64,000 bases of DNA from Panagrolaimus kolymaensis (Eukaryota; Nematoda; Chromadorea; Rhabditida; Panagrolaimidae): assembly GCA_028622995.1 (NCBI GenBank), contig JAJQJQ010000054.1, positions 1,426,001-1,490,000 of the forward strand, read 5' to 3'. The notes beneath the pieces were generated by a model that saw only the letters and a program-made list of their open reading frames with translations, made no database searches and had not been told where the DNA came from. A program made the position numbers and the translations under genes. This document shows, in pieces, positions 48,201 through 60,977 of the stretch (position 1 is its first letter; the number at the start of each line of letters is the position of its first letter).

Positions 48201-50836
48201 TAATTAGCGTTTTTTTTTCTTCATTTCACACATCAAAAAATATATATGAAAATATTAATGGGTTTATTTTTAAAAAAAATTAATGGAAAATTTTTTGATA
48301 TTGAACCGTATAAATGAGTTTTTGGAAACGGATCAACGGATTTAAAAAAAAGCAAAAATAAAGAAAATTATGTTCACGATTAATTTTTTTGAAATTGCAA
48401 CCTTATAAATTTTACAATTGTCGATAAAGTAAATAAAGTGAAAAGATGATTTTCACTTAGATAAAAAGGTTATGAATCAAACGAGCAAAAAATAAATAAA
48501 ATCATGGCTTCTATTCACTCCCATTTTTCCCAAGGTAAGTAGTCTAAAGTTCAAACTCTAATTTTATTGAAATTGGCTCTTTTTTCGATCTTTGTTGATT
48601 CACAAAAAAAAATTTTAATTTATTTTCATGGAAGCAAGCTTCCGAAAGAAATTCAAAAAATCATAAAACAAATTTTATGCGTTAAACAAAAAATTAAATA
48701 ATTTGCCATATTTTGTTTTTGAAACTTTTTAAACCAAATAAAAAGCGTTCTTGGCAAAAGTGGATTCACTTTAAAAATACAAAATGAAATGAACTCTTCC
48801 AGATCGGTTACAGCTCATTCATTCATAATCATAGAACCACAAAAATACACGTACGCGTCATAACAAAAAAAAATTTCAAGGACCACTTAAAAAAATAATA
48901 GTATGCGTTTCAATTGCAGCATCAAATAATAATAAAAAAAAGATTGCATAAACCCTCCAATCTTCCAATTAAGAATCGTGTTTTAAAGAAAAAAATTTGT
49001 ACAGAAAAAAATTTATTATTTAAAAAGGAGGAAACGTGCTCACAGCTTTTTATTTTTCAATGAAAAAAGCAAGCGTAAAAACATCTTCACTTTTTCCTCT
49101 AATTTTTTTTATGTTTCAAGGTGGTTGGTTGCTTGTTTGTTGGTTATTATTGGTTGTCTAATCGGATGGATGAATGATAGAAAAAATTGAATAAAAGGGT
49201 GTAAATTTTATTTGGTTTTGAGTCGATCGAAAAAATGAGGAGAAAAGGGAGTGTCACTCATTATTTTAATTATTAGGTTGGTGAATTTTTAACATTTTTG
49301 TTTTGATTGATGATTAATTGGTCAAGAAAAAAGTGTAATAAAAGCTTTTCAAAAAAAAAAATGAAGTAAAAATGGCAAACAAAAAGTTTTGTTTTTTTGC
49401 AAGCAAAAAATATAAAATTCTTTGTGAAAAAAAAATACAAAAAAATATAAAATATTCCAACTTTTTCTATGGCAAAGCTGATTTTTCTAAACAATATCAA
49501 ATTCAATAATAAAAAAAGATACATATTTAATTATTTGTCTATAATCAAAACCCAATAAAAAAAAGAAAGGATTATAATTTCTTTTCTTTTTCAATACTCC
49601 CGAAGAATTTTTTATTCATTCATTTCAAAAATCATTGTTTAAATTAAAGCTTACTAAATGAAAAAAAAAAACAATAAAATATTATATTATTTTACTTTTT
49701 TTCCGGTTGACCGATACCTAATTTTTTTGAAGAAAAGCTTTAACTCTTTCTTTTTTTATCGTTAGCTTTTTTAAAACTTGATTTTTTTGATTTTTTTTTT
49801 GATATTTTTAACCGATAAAACTCAAATTCAATGACTCTGAAATTCAGACAGTAAAAATAAGGGAAAAGAAAAACTGACTATTCAGAAAAAAATATTGGAA
49901 AAAAGAGAGAGAAAATATATTTACCTTGGAATTCGTCGAGCCGCCACCGAAGCTTGGGAAACTCCAGATGACCGTGAAATAATACTTTTTGAAAGGTTGT
50001 GTTTATCGCCTAACAATTTGGAGGATGGCTTCGTATGAATTAATTTTGTGGCAGGTGAGGAAGAGGAGTTTTCAAATCTGCAAAAAAATAATAATAAAAT
50101 TAAACACCAAAAAAAATCAATCAGTCCAAAACAAAAAAAAATAGTGCTCAGCTAAAAATGCCAGAGATTGGACAAATAATTGATGATCGTTTTTTTTAAA
50201 CAAAAGAAAAATATGAAAAGACAGATTTTTGGACTGCAAAAAAAAGAAGAAAGAAAGGTGTAAAGTAGGTTTAATTGTTCCAATCTGTCTCCATTTATCG
50301 TCAATAGCTGGCTCAATTTAAAAGGTTTTTTTTGCCTCCTTTTTTCCATTTTCTTTTGTTTTTTAAGCTTTGAAAGTTTAGTTTAAATAAAATAAATAAA
50401 ATGGAAGAAGAAATCCGAGAAAAAGAGTAAAGCTGTGGTCAAAAATAAAAAAAGGGCCTGCAAATGGATAAAAAAAATATTTTTGATTTAAAGAATCCCA
50501 AAATTTTAAATTTAAAAAAATCATACACATTTTTTTAAAGCTTGCAATATTTTTCTGTGGAATATTTTTCGTATAATTACTTTTCCACCGAGTTTCGAAT
50601 TTAAAAAAATTTACTTACTTTTTAGCTAAATCTTGAACTCTATTAATCGTTGATTTGTTAATATTGGATGTTGAGGGCGTTGTTGTGGTTTTTATGGAAG
50701 TTCTTGGAACTATCGAAGGTTTAGATTTAGGTTTTGGTTTGGGTTTTAAATGTAATGGCCTTGGAGCAGGTGTTGGAGCAATTGTAACCCCACCCAGCAT
50801 AGAGGCAGAAGTGACATACTTTTTCTGATTTGACAT
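33287..50836 (-). CDS. Ephexin-type Rho guanine nucleotide exchange factor (DH-PH-SH3)
   Basis: Ten minus-strand exons: 50836-50619, 50077-49925, 48151-47786, 39315-38580, 37827-37721, 37660-36765, 36148-34600, 34531-34370, 34183-33807 and 33603-33287. Every junction keeps phase and the sum is 4,881 nt, about 1,626 residues. The N-terminal about 1,100 residues are disordered: Pro-rich SH3-ligand-like motifs (RPPPPPVSPKPPQP), Ser/Thr runs and an acidic Asp/Glu block. The DH domain (about 1128-1310; LQEAFFEVITSEASYL, MLPMQRITRYPLLVY) catalyses GDP release from Rho GTPases. A PH domain (about 1325-1480) and an SH3 domain (about 1490-1550; ELEPGDLVNIL, GGWFPSSYV) follow. DH-PH-SH3 with a C-terminal SH3 fits the ephexin/NGEF/ARHGEF5-16-19-26 group, which links receptors to actin. 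An LYQIY motif before the DH may correspond to the autoinhibitory helix of that group. Exons 4-10 are the surest; the first three are joined across an 8.5-kb intron by phase and composition. Confidence 0.85.
39316..47785 (-). other. Large third intron of the RhoGEF gene
   Basis: 8.5 kb between exons 3 and 4, T-rich on the gene's strand. Apart from the tRNA gene at 44098-44170 I see no supportable gene; open frames are low-complexity. It could hide regulatory elements or small alternative exons. Confidence 0.55.
44098..44170 (-). tRNA. tRNA-Val (anticodon CAC)
   Basis: Read on the minus strand it starts GGTCTCGTAGTGAAGTGG and folds as a cloverleaf. The acceptor GGTCTCG pairs with CGGGATC (with G-T pairs), the anticodon stem TCCGT pairs with ACGGA around the loop CTCACTC, and the T arm carries GGTTCGAAC. 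Anticodon CAC reads valine codon GTG. The internal A box (TAGTGAAGTGG) and B box (GGTTCGAACCC) fit Pol III promoters, and a T run follows on the minus strand as terminator. There is no tRNA intron. It sits in the same orientation inside the RhoGEF's 8.5-kb intron. Confidence 0.95.
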
Positions 50837-53800
50837 TATAATTTTTTGTTTTTTTTTTTATTAAAAAATAATTTGAGGTGAAATTTTAAAACTAGAATCC
50901 ATCAGAATGAATAAAAGTGATAGTTTTCTTGAGAAAATAATAAAAAAAGAATATGAAATAATCCGTTAAAATTTAATTGCCTGCTTTCTTTTAAAAAATA
51001 TATATAAAATAAAATATTATAATAATCAAGTTTCCGCTATTTTCTTTCTTATTTTTTCGTTTCCTCTTTTTACATGAAATTTTTTTTTATTGTTTTTTGC
51101 TTCTGGAATATAATGGAAGAAAAATATAATAAAATAAGAGTTATAACAGCTGAACTAAAGAGAAAAAAATAATATGTATATTTGTGTAAAAAAAAAACAG
51201 TTGTTTGGGAAAATAAAGTCGAATCAAAAATATTGGCGCCAAAAAAATGAAAAAAACACGAAGCTTTTTGGTATACGGTGCTTTTAAACAAAAATTGTAA
51301 AGAATAAAAAATAAATTTCAAGGTTTTACTGAAGATTTGGGACAAACAATGAAGGTGGAAAACATGGAAGAAAATTTACAATACTTAAATAAACTATGAT
51401 AATAAAAAAAAGTCTGGTTTTGAGGACAAAAATTTCAGATATGATTTGTTTATAAAACTTTTTCAAGTACATATTTTTAGATGTTATTAATTATAAATTA
51501 TAATTTTTTTTTATAAAAAATCAATAAATATAAAAGGTTTTTTGATGAAATAACGAAATCGAAAGTAAGATGGATAACAGAAATAAAAAAAAAACACATT
51601 CACAAAAAGAAATCGTTTCAAACAATAATTATCGACTGTTTCGCAAAATCCTCAGAAAAAAATAATAACAAAAAAATGTCGGGAAAAATCTTTTTTCTTT
51701 TTTCTTTTTTCTTTTTCTTGAAGAAAAAAGGAATATTTTTAAAGTGGAAAACGATAAAAAAAAAAGAAAGTAAGTAAGTTAGAAGTACAAAAAAAATAAT
51801 TCCCGAACAAGGGAAACTATTTCTCATCGTTGTCGTCGTCGTTTCGCGGATATCAAGTGTTTTTACCTTTTTTGTTGTTGCTTTTCTTCTTTTTTTCTTG
51901 TTGTTTCAAGAAGATACATATTCGATTTTTGTGAACAATAATAATTTTTGACAAAAGAGGATTAAATTTTTTCAATGATAAACTTTTTGAGGTTTGATTT
52001 TGAAAGAGTTATTTTATTTTATTTTAATGCAAAAATAAATAAAATATTTAAAGTTTTGATCGAGAAAAAAAATATTTTTCGTAGTTAATTAAGTCCAAGA
52101 AATTTTACAGTGGCACAAAAAAAAACTGAAATAAAATGGAATCAATTTTTTGTTAAATGAAAACTTTGCCTTTCTTTTTTTAAACTTAAACTATTGACCC
52201 TTCAATTCATGGAAGGCAGACAAGACATTTTCACAAAATAATGGAAAGGTCAATAGCCACCGAATAACCAAATAAAATGTTTTTGACCATGAAAAATAAA
52301 ATAAAATAAACAAAAGTAAATAAACAATGGAAAATTTCAAGAAGGTGTTCGAGCGTTCAAAATAAAATTTCTTGAGAGTTTTTAGTTTAAAAGGTTTTTG
52401 GGAATTAACAAATAAAATATTTGAGGCCAAAACACAAAATATAAGAAAAACAATTTAAAAAATTAGTAAGAAAATTACTTTTACAAGGGAACTCTTGGAA
52501 CAAAAAGAATAGTCAAAAACATTCTTTTATTTTTTTCTCAAAAAATTATGTAAGCTTTTAACCCAAAACTAATACCCTTTGTTTTCGCCATTTAAAAAAC
52601 AAAAGAAAAAAACGTAATATGCCACTTAAAAGCCCAAGAAAAAAATACCCATTTGATAAAGTAGTTTTTTACACTCTCAAAAAAAAAATAAGGGAAAAAA
52701 ACAATAACGTTTTTATTATAGCTTTTTAGCGAGATTTTCCTCTTTCATTCTTTTTTCTTCCAAAAAAATCCCAAAAGTCAATTGTCTTCTCGTTCGACAA
52801 ATTTTTTTTATGTATATATAAAATGCCATTCATCTTCTTTTAACATATTATTCCCAACAACTTTGAAGCAATAAAAAAGAAAAACAAGCCGCGAAAGTGA
52901 AAGGAAAAAAAATATGACCAAGGCCGCCAATGGCTACTAGATAGAGGAAAGCTGGCTTTTGTGGTGGTGGTGGACGACGGCAAAAAAAAGGAAAAGAAAA
53001 GAAGATCGGTTGAGTTTCAAATTAAAAAAAAAAGTGGGTCAAAAGTAAAGCTGGCAGTAGCTGGAGACATCATCGGTCGCTAGGCCAACCAATGAACAAA
53101 AACACCAAAACGAAAAAAAAAAATGGATGAAGAAAGACAATCAAAAAATAAAACTCAAACTTCAAATAAATATTCCGAATGGCTACTCTCTCTTTTTCTT
53201 CTTCTGGGTTATGTCTCTGTCTATCCCTTAAAAAAGCTGATTGTGAAAAGTTCCAAAAAAGATAGTCGTCGTCTCACTGACTCAAAAGATGACTCTAAAA
53301 AAATTTGAGGATAAGGAAAGGAAATGCAAGTTAAAGTTAAAGTGAAAGTGGGAAAAATGGAATGGTTGTGAGTCAACGACAGAAAAGAAGACAACGGCGG
53401 CGTCGGCGGATGAGGATGTGAGTGACCATTCGAATAATATAAAAGCAAGAGCAAACCTAGAGACAACAAGCAAGCTTGCTAGCGGCGGACTGCAAGACAA
53501 CAAAAAAAGGACACGAGAGACGAAAAGCTAGAAACAGAAAAGAAAATCATCCATAAAGGAAGAAAAAACGAGAGGGACATTGGAGCAGCGGAAATGGAGT
53601 TTGTCCTTAAAAAATTAAGAAAAAGTAAAGGCTAATGTCTAAGACTCTTCTTGATGACTGACCGACGACTAAAATGTTGTTTTAGAGTTTCTGGTAGTGA
53701 GTTTCCAAAAAAAGTGGAATGGCAGTAGTAGTCAATCGACTGGTCTGCCTGCCATTCATTTCATTTATGAAGAAAGAAAAAAGTTAGTTATTTTAATGCA

Positions 53801-56800
53801 TGCATTTTCTTTAAAATAAATTGGTTGGTCATTCACTTTCTTCATTTTTTTTTGGTCTCTTAAAATAAAAGTGGCGGGTGGCGTTCGAGAAAAAAAGAGA
53901 AAGTCATATAGAAGCTGCGCTGCCGAAGGCAAATGCACCGTTCGTTTAGAAGAAAAATTTTTTTTTCTCTTTCTTGCGCTTCTCGTTTCTCTCTTTTGCC
54001 TGCTTTTTAGATGGTTACTAAAAATGGAGATATTGAGTCATTTCCGCTGCTTGCAACTTTTTTTTATTTTCTTTCAAGGCCCTCAAATTTTTTTATGAAA
54101 GAAAAAAGTTTAATTTAGGGCAAAGGAACAGTGATGCCATGGCATCCATCCATCGAAGTTCCATGCCTTCAAGCAACTTAAGTCATAATTTTTACAAACA
54201 AAAATTTTTTTAACCCTAAAATCAAGAAAATAAGGAAAAGTATGGTTTCAAAAAAATAAAATAAAAAGAGTTAAAAAGAAAAATCAACCCTTTGAGTTTC
54301 ATATAAAAAAACAAACAAAAAGAATTATATTAAACCATAACTTTCTTTATTATTTATTTTTTAAACTCTATTTAAAAAAAAAAGCGCAATGAAGCGAAAA
54401 GAAAAAAAAAGATAGAAAAATAAACCTCCAAAAAAGCAATCGGTAGCTTTTTTTAGATGGAAGCAGAAAGAAGAAAAAAAAGTGTAAAAGAGAATGTGTT
54501 TTTATTTTTCCAAAAAAAATTAAAAAAGGTTAAAAAACCGCATTTTTTTCTTTCTATTTTCGTTAGCTTTTTGTGGTGGATGATCGGATTATAGGTATTT
54601 AATATAATCGTTTATATTATATTTTTTTTGAAACTATTTTTTTTAGAAAATAAAATGGAAGTATCTTTTTTTTAGTTATTATGAAACAATAGACTTTTAT
54701 TTAACTTTGAAACATTTGGGAAAAAAATAAAAATAAAAATGTGAGTCATAAAGGGTAGCTTAAAAATTGGATTATTATGGAGGTGGAAAAGATTGGTAAT
54801 TTGGAGAGTTATTTAACGATGGAAAATGGTGATGATGCTCCAAAAATATCAACTTAAGTACTATAAATTTAATTACGAAAGTTTAGTTATTAAAAAAATT
54901 ATCGCGCAAAGTGCAGATCCTTAGGTCTGGAGAAGGAAATTTTGTGATAATTTATCTTTAATTAAAAACCAATGACTTTAATAATTTAGGGCTACTGAAA
55001 ACTCGGATTTTCATAAAAATTCAAAAATTTAATAACTGATTATTTTTTATTTACAATAATACTTTTTGAATTTAAACGGAAAGACTAATTCCATGCATGG
55101 TTTAGAAGAAATAAAAATCAATCGAGAAAATACCAATTTTCATTTTCTTTTTTTCGAAAAGCAAAATTGCCAGATTTTCTTTCTTCCAACCTTTTTTTCA
55201 TGGCACATAAATTTATTGCGCCAGCAAAACCAAGAAGGATAAAAAATTATGTTTTCGCGCTCATTTTTTTTCTCAATCGATTCTATGCCCGCATCCGATT
55301 TTCTTTTCTTCGTCGGTGGTCAATGGGTTGCTTGAAGGAGAAAAGCGGGAATAGCAGCTGGCAGCGTTAATGAGGTTTCTCTTTTTTGAGTTGCTTGCGC
55401 CTTGCTTGCTTAATAAAATGGCTTAATTAAACTATCTGAGTCTGACTGTGTCTATTTTTTTGTTTTGATGAAGAAAAAAAAAGGAGACAAGGCGCGAAAA
55501 TGAAGAACGGCATACAGAAAATGAATGGACAAAGCATAAAAGAAAAAATTAAAGAATTTAGCGGGTTTTTGGAAATCATGAAACCAAAAAAATATTAAAA
55601 TAAATAAATTTTTTTGAGCCCAAAGGAAGCTTCGAGAAAACCTGTAAATAAAATACATAAATAAAAAATCGGTAATGTTTTTTTTCCGGCAAAAATAAAT
55701 CAAAGAAAAAAATTCGTTGCATGTTATTTAAAAAAATTATTTGAAAGAAAATGGAAAACGTCAGAAACAGACACAAATAAATGCACAAACAAAATTTATG
55801 ATAATTGAAGCTGCTACTAAATACCACATAAATTTTTTTAGCAGCTAAATGGATCTTGAGTCTTCGTTGGAACAAAGCAAAAAAAACTAAAAAGAAAGAC
55901 ATTTAATCATTTTGTTCCACTATTTTCTTTCTTTTAAAAATGAATTTAAAAAAGTATACTTTTCCATTAAAAAAACAAAAAATATTCTACAATTTTACAT
56001 TCAACATTTAGAAGAATGTCGCATCGATTTTCAAAAAAAAATTGTGGCAACATCAAAAAAAAGATTTTTAAAAGGATTGGCCTCAAAATTGACCAATTTT
56101 CAAAGTTATAAAACTACAAAAAAAAGGTTTTTTGCGATTACAAAAAAAATCAGCGATTATGATTCATTCGTTTATTTCTTCGAGACCTAAATCCTTAATC
56201 TCCTCTGTTACATACATTTATCCCATTTTTTTAATACATACATATCTCATTGATCGAGGATGGATAAATGATTTGTAGTTTTTTTTGTAACATAATAAAT
56301 AAAAGTGATACGTTTTATTGACAAAAAAATGAGAAGGATGTATCACTTAAACTTAAGTACATTATTATATTTCACAACAACAAAATAAAAAACCGCTTTT
56401 AAATTGTTTTTATAAAAGCTTTTTCAATAAACATAAAAAATAAGAAGAAAAAAGTTTAGAGAAAGATTCTTTTTTATTTGGTAATTAATTTTTTCATAAA
56501 ATTTTGATATTGTTTTTTTATGATAAAAATTCACTAATAATAAAAAATGGAATAGAAAATTGCGGGCTTTGAAAAATATTAATAAAAGAAAACAATAAAA
56601 AATTGATTTTCTTTTAAGTGAAATCCTTTTTAACAAAACTGCTTTGTTTAACTTTGATGACTTGGAAAAAAAGAAGTTAGGCTTTTAACCTTTCAATCCC
56701 AATGAATTACATTTATCGATCGATTATTTTAAATGTTTTTCTTTTTTTTATTAGAAAAATACTATCATAGCTTTTTGTATACACTTTCGTTAAAATTTAA

Positions 56801-57264
56801 TGTCTTCAATTGCTGCTACAGCTGCTTCTTTGATTTGGAATAAGTTGTTGAAATATTTTTTGTTTTGTTTTTACAAAGGCTACAAAAAACATTTTATTTT
56901 TCAACCTCCGATGAACATTTCCTGTTTTCCACCACAATTAAAGCACCTGAAACCTATCTTAGCAGAAAATACATAGTTTTCACGTCTCAAAAAAAATTTG
57001 ATGAGTAAAAAGTTTTATAAAACTTTAAAATAATTAATCTTTTTTTTTATAAGCTCGTGCCATGTTTTTAATTTTTTTAAAGCATTAATTAAACAATAAT
57101 AAGTTTGATGACTAATTATTTTTTGTAATATTTTTCTTATATGTAAAAAAAGATATAATTAATTATTTTATGAAAAAAGAAAAATAAATTTTACTTCGTT
57201 TAAAATTCATTTTTTCTTTAAGCAAGAAATTTTCTTTAAACTAAAATATTAAAGATTTTTTTCA
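50837..57264. other. AT-rich non-coding stretch, A-run bias on + strand
   Basis: No gene can be supported. From about 50.9 to 55.9 kb A runs dominate the + strand, as in the RhoGEF introns, and the bias fades towards 56-57 kb. It may be promoter, 5'-UTR introns or regulatory DNA of the RhoGEF. Open frames such as 53123-53308 or 55912-56190 are Lys/Phe/Ser-rich without recognisable motifs. The area around 52900-54170 is less AT-rich, with CGACGG-like and CATCCATC-type repeats. Confidence 0.4.
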
Positions 57265-58183
57265 ATGGAATTTTTTCCTTATTTAATTTTGATTTATAAT
57301 ATTGTAACTTTGGTTTTATTAATTATTTCCATGACTTTATGTTTTTATGAATTAAAACATCAAAAGGTTTTGGCACGAAAAGAATTTTCACCAATAATTT
57401 CAATATATTTTATTTTTATGCTAATTTATGCTTTTTCTTGCTTTCTTTATATCGTATATTCATTAATTTTTTGGCGACCAAATCAAAACATTTATAATGT
57501 TCAAATTTTTTTTGCTTTGGGAGTCTCATATGCAACTTTGAGTTATTTAACTGCCGTTATGGAAACTTGTTTGGCGATAGATCGATGTATAACAATAATT
57601 TTTCCAATAAAATATAAACTAAAATTTAAATATTATTTTGGATTTTTTGTTGTAGGAATTATGATTTTTGTTTTGGTGTTTCTTATTTGGATTACAGAAT
57701 TATTCGAACATATTCCAACTTTTTCCTCAACTGAATGTTATTATTTTGATTGTTTAAGTTTTTCAATCAAACGTAAAAATACTTATGAAACTAAATGTGG
57801 ATTAGGAATAATAAATTTATTTTTTGGAATAATTTTATTTATTTTATTCAAATTTTATAATAAAAATAATTCCAATTCATCGATGAAAAGAATAAATAAA
57901 ACTTTGTTAATAATTATTTTTTCTTCGCTATTTTTTGATTTTATTCCAATATTTTTGAGTCAAATTTTACTTTTGGTAAGAAAATTTAAAAAATTTAACC
58001 AAAAAAATAAAAGTTGTCTTTCAGTATAAAATAATTAATTTGCCTCTAAGTTTAATCATTGGTCCTTATTTGGGCACCCTCATGCTATTTAATAGTACCA
58101 TATGCATTGGAATATATTATCGAGCAATTAAAAAATCTTCGAACGCTATAGTTTCTACATCGGAAATTATTACAACTTATTGA
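57265..58183 (+). CDS. Serpentine 7TM chemoreceptor-like protein
   Basis: Exons 57265-57975 and 58025-58183 (49-bp intron, phase 0, acceptor GTCTTTCAG) encode 289 residues. Seven hydrophobic segments can be placed at about residues 7-27, 48-68, 85-110, 128-147, 172-192, 210-232 and 243-265. At the end of helix 3 is LAIDRCITIIFPIKY, a rhodopsin-like E/DRY-type motif seen in nematode chemoreceptor families. These receptors act in ciliated sensory neurons as G-protein-coupled odour or pheromone receptors. The exact class (srx, srbc, srab or similar) cannot be assigned by eye. The coding sequence is extremely AT-rich. AATAAA follows at 58222-58227. No loss-of-function change is seen. Confidence 0.8.
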
Positions 58184-58869
58184 AAACATTAAATTCATTA
58201 TTCATTGTTTTGTTTTTTCATAATAAAAACTATAAAAATTTTTTTTTGCTGTTTTATAATTTTGTGTTTAAAAAATTAGATGTTTGATGATTGCAGAATA
58301 ACTTCCTTTGAGCTGTGAAACTTTTATTTGTCAGCATTTTTTAAAAATTCAAATTAGTGATTCTTTTTTACATTTTTGATAAATAAAATAATACTTTTTT
58401 ATTCGTCTCAAATGCTTAATATTTACTAAGTCGAAAAACAAATTCTCACAAAAAAGGCAATAAAATGATAAGATTTATATTTCTTATTAATTTTTTCTGA
58501 ATAAAAAATGGCACTTTAGGAAGGACGATAACCGAAAAAATATGTTCATCCCATCTCAAGGTATGGCTGTCAAATATGGTCGACCAAAAAAGTTTGATTC
58601 ATAAAGCTAAGTGGATCAAGAACATCCAAGCAACTTTAACTCAAATCCATTAGCGAGAATGTCATAGATTTTGAAAAAATAGTATCTTCAGAATATCAAG
58701 AAACACCCATGAAAGTAATTTTAGTTAGCCCGGCGTAATCCATTGGCAAAATATGCTTCAAAAAACAATGGAATTGCATGGTCCATTTTTTGCTTCTTTT
58801 TTGTTTGTTTGATTCTTTTTCGATTCTCTGCCACTTTGCTTCTTCTGTTTTTTTGGTTGTGTAAAAAAA
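58184..58869. other. Intergenic
   Basis: 3' UTR of the 7TM gene with AATAAA at 58222-58227, then AT-rich spacer. The open frame at 58743 overlaps the next gene in another frame and is not supported. Confidence 0.45.
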
Positions 58870-60000
58870 ATGAAGTTATTATTTCGTATAATTATTATAT
58901 TAATTTGCGCTATAACTTTTTTGATATGTTGGAATATTAATTATCATTTTATTAAATGGGACACCGAACCAAAGCTACCACCAAGTAAGTGATTATTTTA
59001 TTTTTTACTTGAAAAATTGCCTTTTTTTATAAGATTTTGAATGATTGAATAAACCTTCTTTTTTTTAGATTCAAAAATAGTTTTATTTTGGACAAAATAC
59101 TATTATCAAACTCCATCAGAATATGCTAAAGTGATCCAAGATTATTCGAATGAAAATTTTTTGAAAAAATGCATTTTTACAGCTGATAAAAATAAAGTAT
59201 GTCTTTCTTTTTTTTGTGAAACTTTTTTCAAGCATTTTGGAGTCTTCTTCTAACATACTGCAAAAACATCATAGTAATTGCCTAAAGAACTTGAGATCAC
59301 TTGAGAAAACATAAATTTTAATACACTTTATTTTTTAGGCTTTGAATGCATCCGCCATCGTGTTTCATATTTGGGATTGGAATAATAATTCTGTGCCTGA
59401 TCAACGTCATCCTGAACAATCTTATGTATATTTTAACTGGGAAACACCACAAAGGTTTTATTGTTAGTCTTTATATATTTCATTGCTTATGATAATCTCT
59501 CTTCATTATTTAGGGTATGATCGTTACAAAATTTCTGATTTCTTTAATCTCACTATGACGTATCGAAGAGACAGTGATATTCCTGCTTTATATGATCACT
59601 TTATTGAAATCAATGACACAAGTTATGGTGAAACTGAAATATGGTCATGGTCAGAAGTAAAAGAAGCTGTATCAAAGAAGAATCAAAATGCTTTACAATT
59701 TCTTTCACATTGTAATGCAACTTCTAAAAGAGATGAAATTGTTAAGCAACTTATAAAATCTTCTTTTCCTGTTGATCAATTTGGTTGGTGTGCAAATAAA
59801 ACTTGTGATAAAGAATATGAAGATAAAATTTTACGTATGTTCCTTAACTTTTGTTTGGAGTTTTTTGTTACATATTTTGTATTTTTTAAACGTTTTATTT
59901 TCAGCGAATTACCATTTCTATTTGGCTTTGGAAAATAGCATTTGAAAAATTATGTTTCTGAGAAATTTTGGAGAATCAAAAAACTCATTGTTCCATTAAG
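58870..60000 (+). pseudogene. Fucosyltransferase (GT10) pseudogene, truncated
   Basis: Exons 58870-58984, 59069-59196, 59339-59462, 59514-59834 and from 59905 join in phase. A short cytosolic start, a signal-anchor helix (about residues 5-22) and a lumenal domain follow, as in Golgi type II fucosyltransferases that move fucose from GDP-fucose to glycans. Family patterns are IVLFWTKYY, YVYFNWETP, FFNLTMTYRRDSDI and the GDP-binding YLALENSI...NYVSEKFW. After 242 codons the conserved Cys of the ENSxC motif is TGA (59943-59945). The frame then runs through RIKKLIVPL into tandem repeats, so the rest of the catalytic domain is gone. The earlier exons and splice sites are clean, so the decay looks recent. 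Confidence 0.8.
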
Positions 60001-60970
60001 ACTTTTAGTAAAACTCTATCACTCCTATTTTTCATTTGAAGAAAAAGTGACATCCAGGTTCTTATCTTTACAAATTTCACTTCACAAGCCAGAATCATAT
60101 TTTGTTGCTATCTTGTTATTGATTAATGCCTTTAAGACGCCTTTAAGACTTTCAGTAAAACTCTATCACTCCTATTTTTCATTTGAAGAAAAAAGTGACA
60201 TCCAGGTTCTTATCTTTACAAATTTCACTTCACAAGCCAGAATCATATTTTGTTGCTATCTTGTTATTGATTAATGCCATTAAGACTTTCTGTAAAACTC
60301 TATCACTCCTATTTTTCATTTGAAGAAAAAAGTGACATCCAGGTTCTTATCTTTACAAATTTCACTTCACAAGCCAGAATCATATTTTGTTGCTATCTTG
60401 TTATTGATTAATGCCATTAAGACTTTCTGTAAAACTCTATCACTCCTATTTTTCATTTGAAGAAAAAAGTGACATCCAGGTTCTTATCTTTACAAATTTC
60501 ACTTCACAAGCCAGAATCATATTTTGTTGCTATCTTGTTATTGATTAATGCCATTAAGACTTTCAGTAAAACTCTATCACTCCTATTTTTCATTTGAAGA
60601 AAAAGTGACATCCAGGTTCTTATCTTTACAAATTTCACTTCACAAGCCAGAATCATATTTTGTTGCTATCTTGTTATTGATTAATGCCATTAAGACTTTC
60701 AGTAAAACTCTATCACTCCTATTTTTCATTTGAAGAAAAAGTGACATCCAGGTTCTTATCTTTACAAATTTCACTTCACAAGCCAGAATCATATTTTGTT
60801 GCTATCTTGTTATTGATTAATGCCATTAAGACTTTCTGTAAAACTCTATCACTCCTATTTTTCATTTGAAGAAAAAAGTGACATCCAGGTTCTTATCTTT
60901 ACAAATTTCACTTCACAAGCCGGAATTATATTTGAGTGCTATCATGTTATTGATTATTGCTATTAAGACT
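59996..60970 (+). repeat. Seven tandem copies of a 136/137-bp unit
   Basis: The marker TTAAGACTT recurs at 59996, 60143, 60280, 60417, 60554, 60690, 60826 and (last, partial) 60963, giving units of 147, 137, 137, 137, 136, 136 and 137 bp. The first is longer by a small duplication of CTTTAAGACG. Copies differ by one-base changes (CTGTA or CAGTA; GAAGAAAAAGTG or GAAGAAAAAAGTG). The last copy is more diverged. The array lies exactly between GT10 and kinase remnants. Because the unit is not a multiple of three it shifts frame and cannot encode a protein repeat throughout. Confidence 0.92.
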
Positions 60971-60977
60971 TTCAGTA

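Noticed and set aside
53123..53308. 61-codon open frame in the gap before the 7TM gene
   Set aside because: Short, Lys/Ser-rich, no homology pattern, and in a region biased like minus-strand introns.
55912..56190. 92-codon Lys/Phe-rich frame
   Set aside because: Composition follows local A/T runs; no membrane or domain pattern and no polyadenylation signal in register.
59943..59945. TGA at a conserved Cys as possible selenocysteine
   Set aside because: The downstream catalytic domain is missing, a second TGA occurs in the neighbouring kinase fragment at an Arg position, and known nematode selenoproteins are almost limited to thioredoxin reductase. Simple decay explains it better.
60548..60869. 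Repeated 61-codon frames as a protein repeat family
   Set aside because: The unit length (136/137 bp) is not a multiple of three, so the frame breaks from copy to copy; it is a DNA satellite, not a coding repeat.
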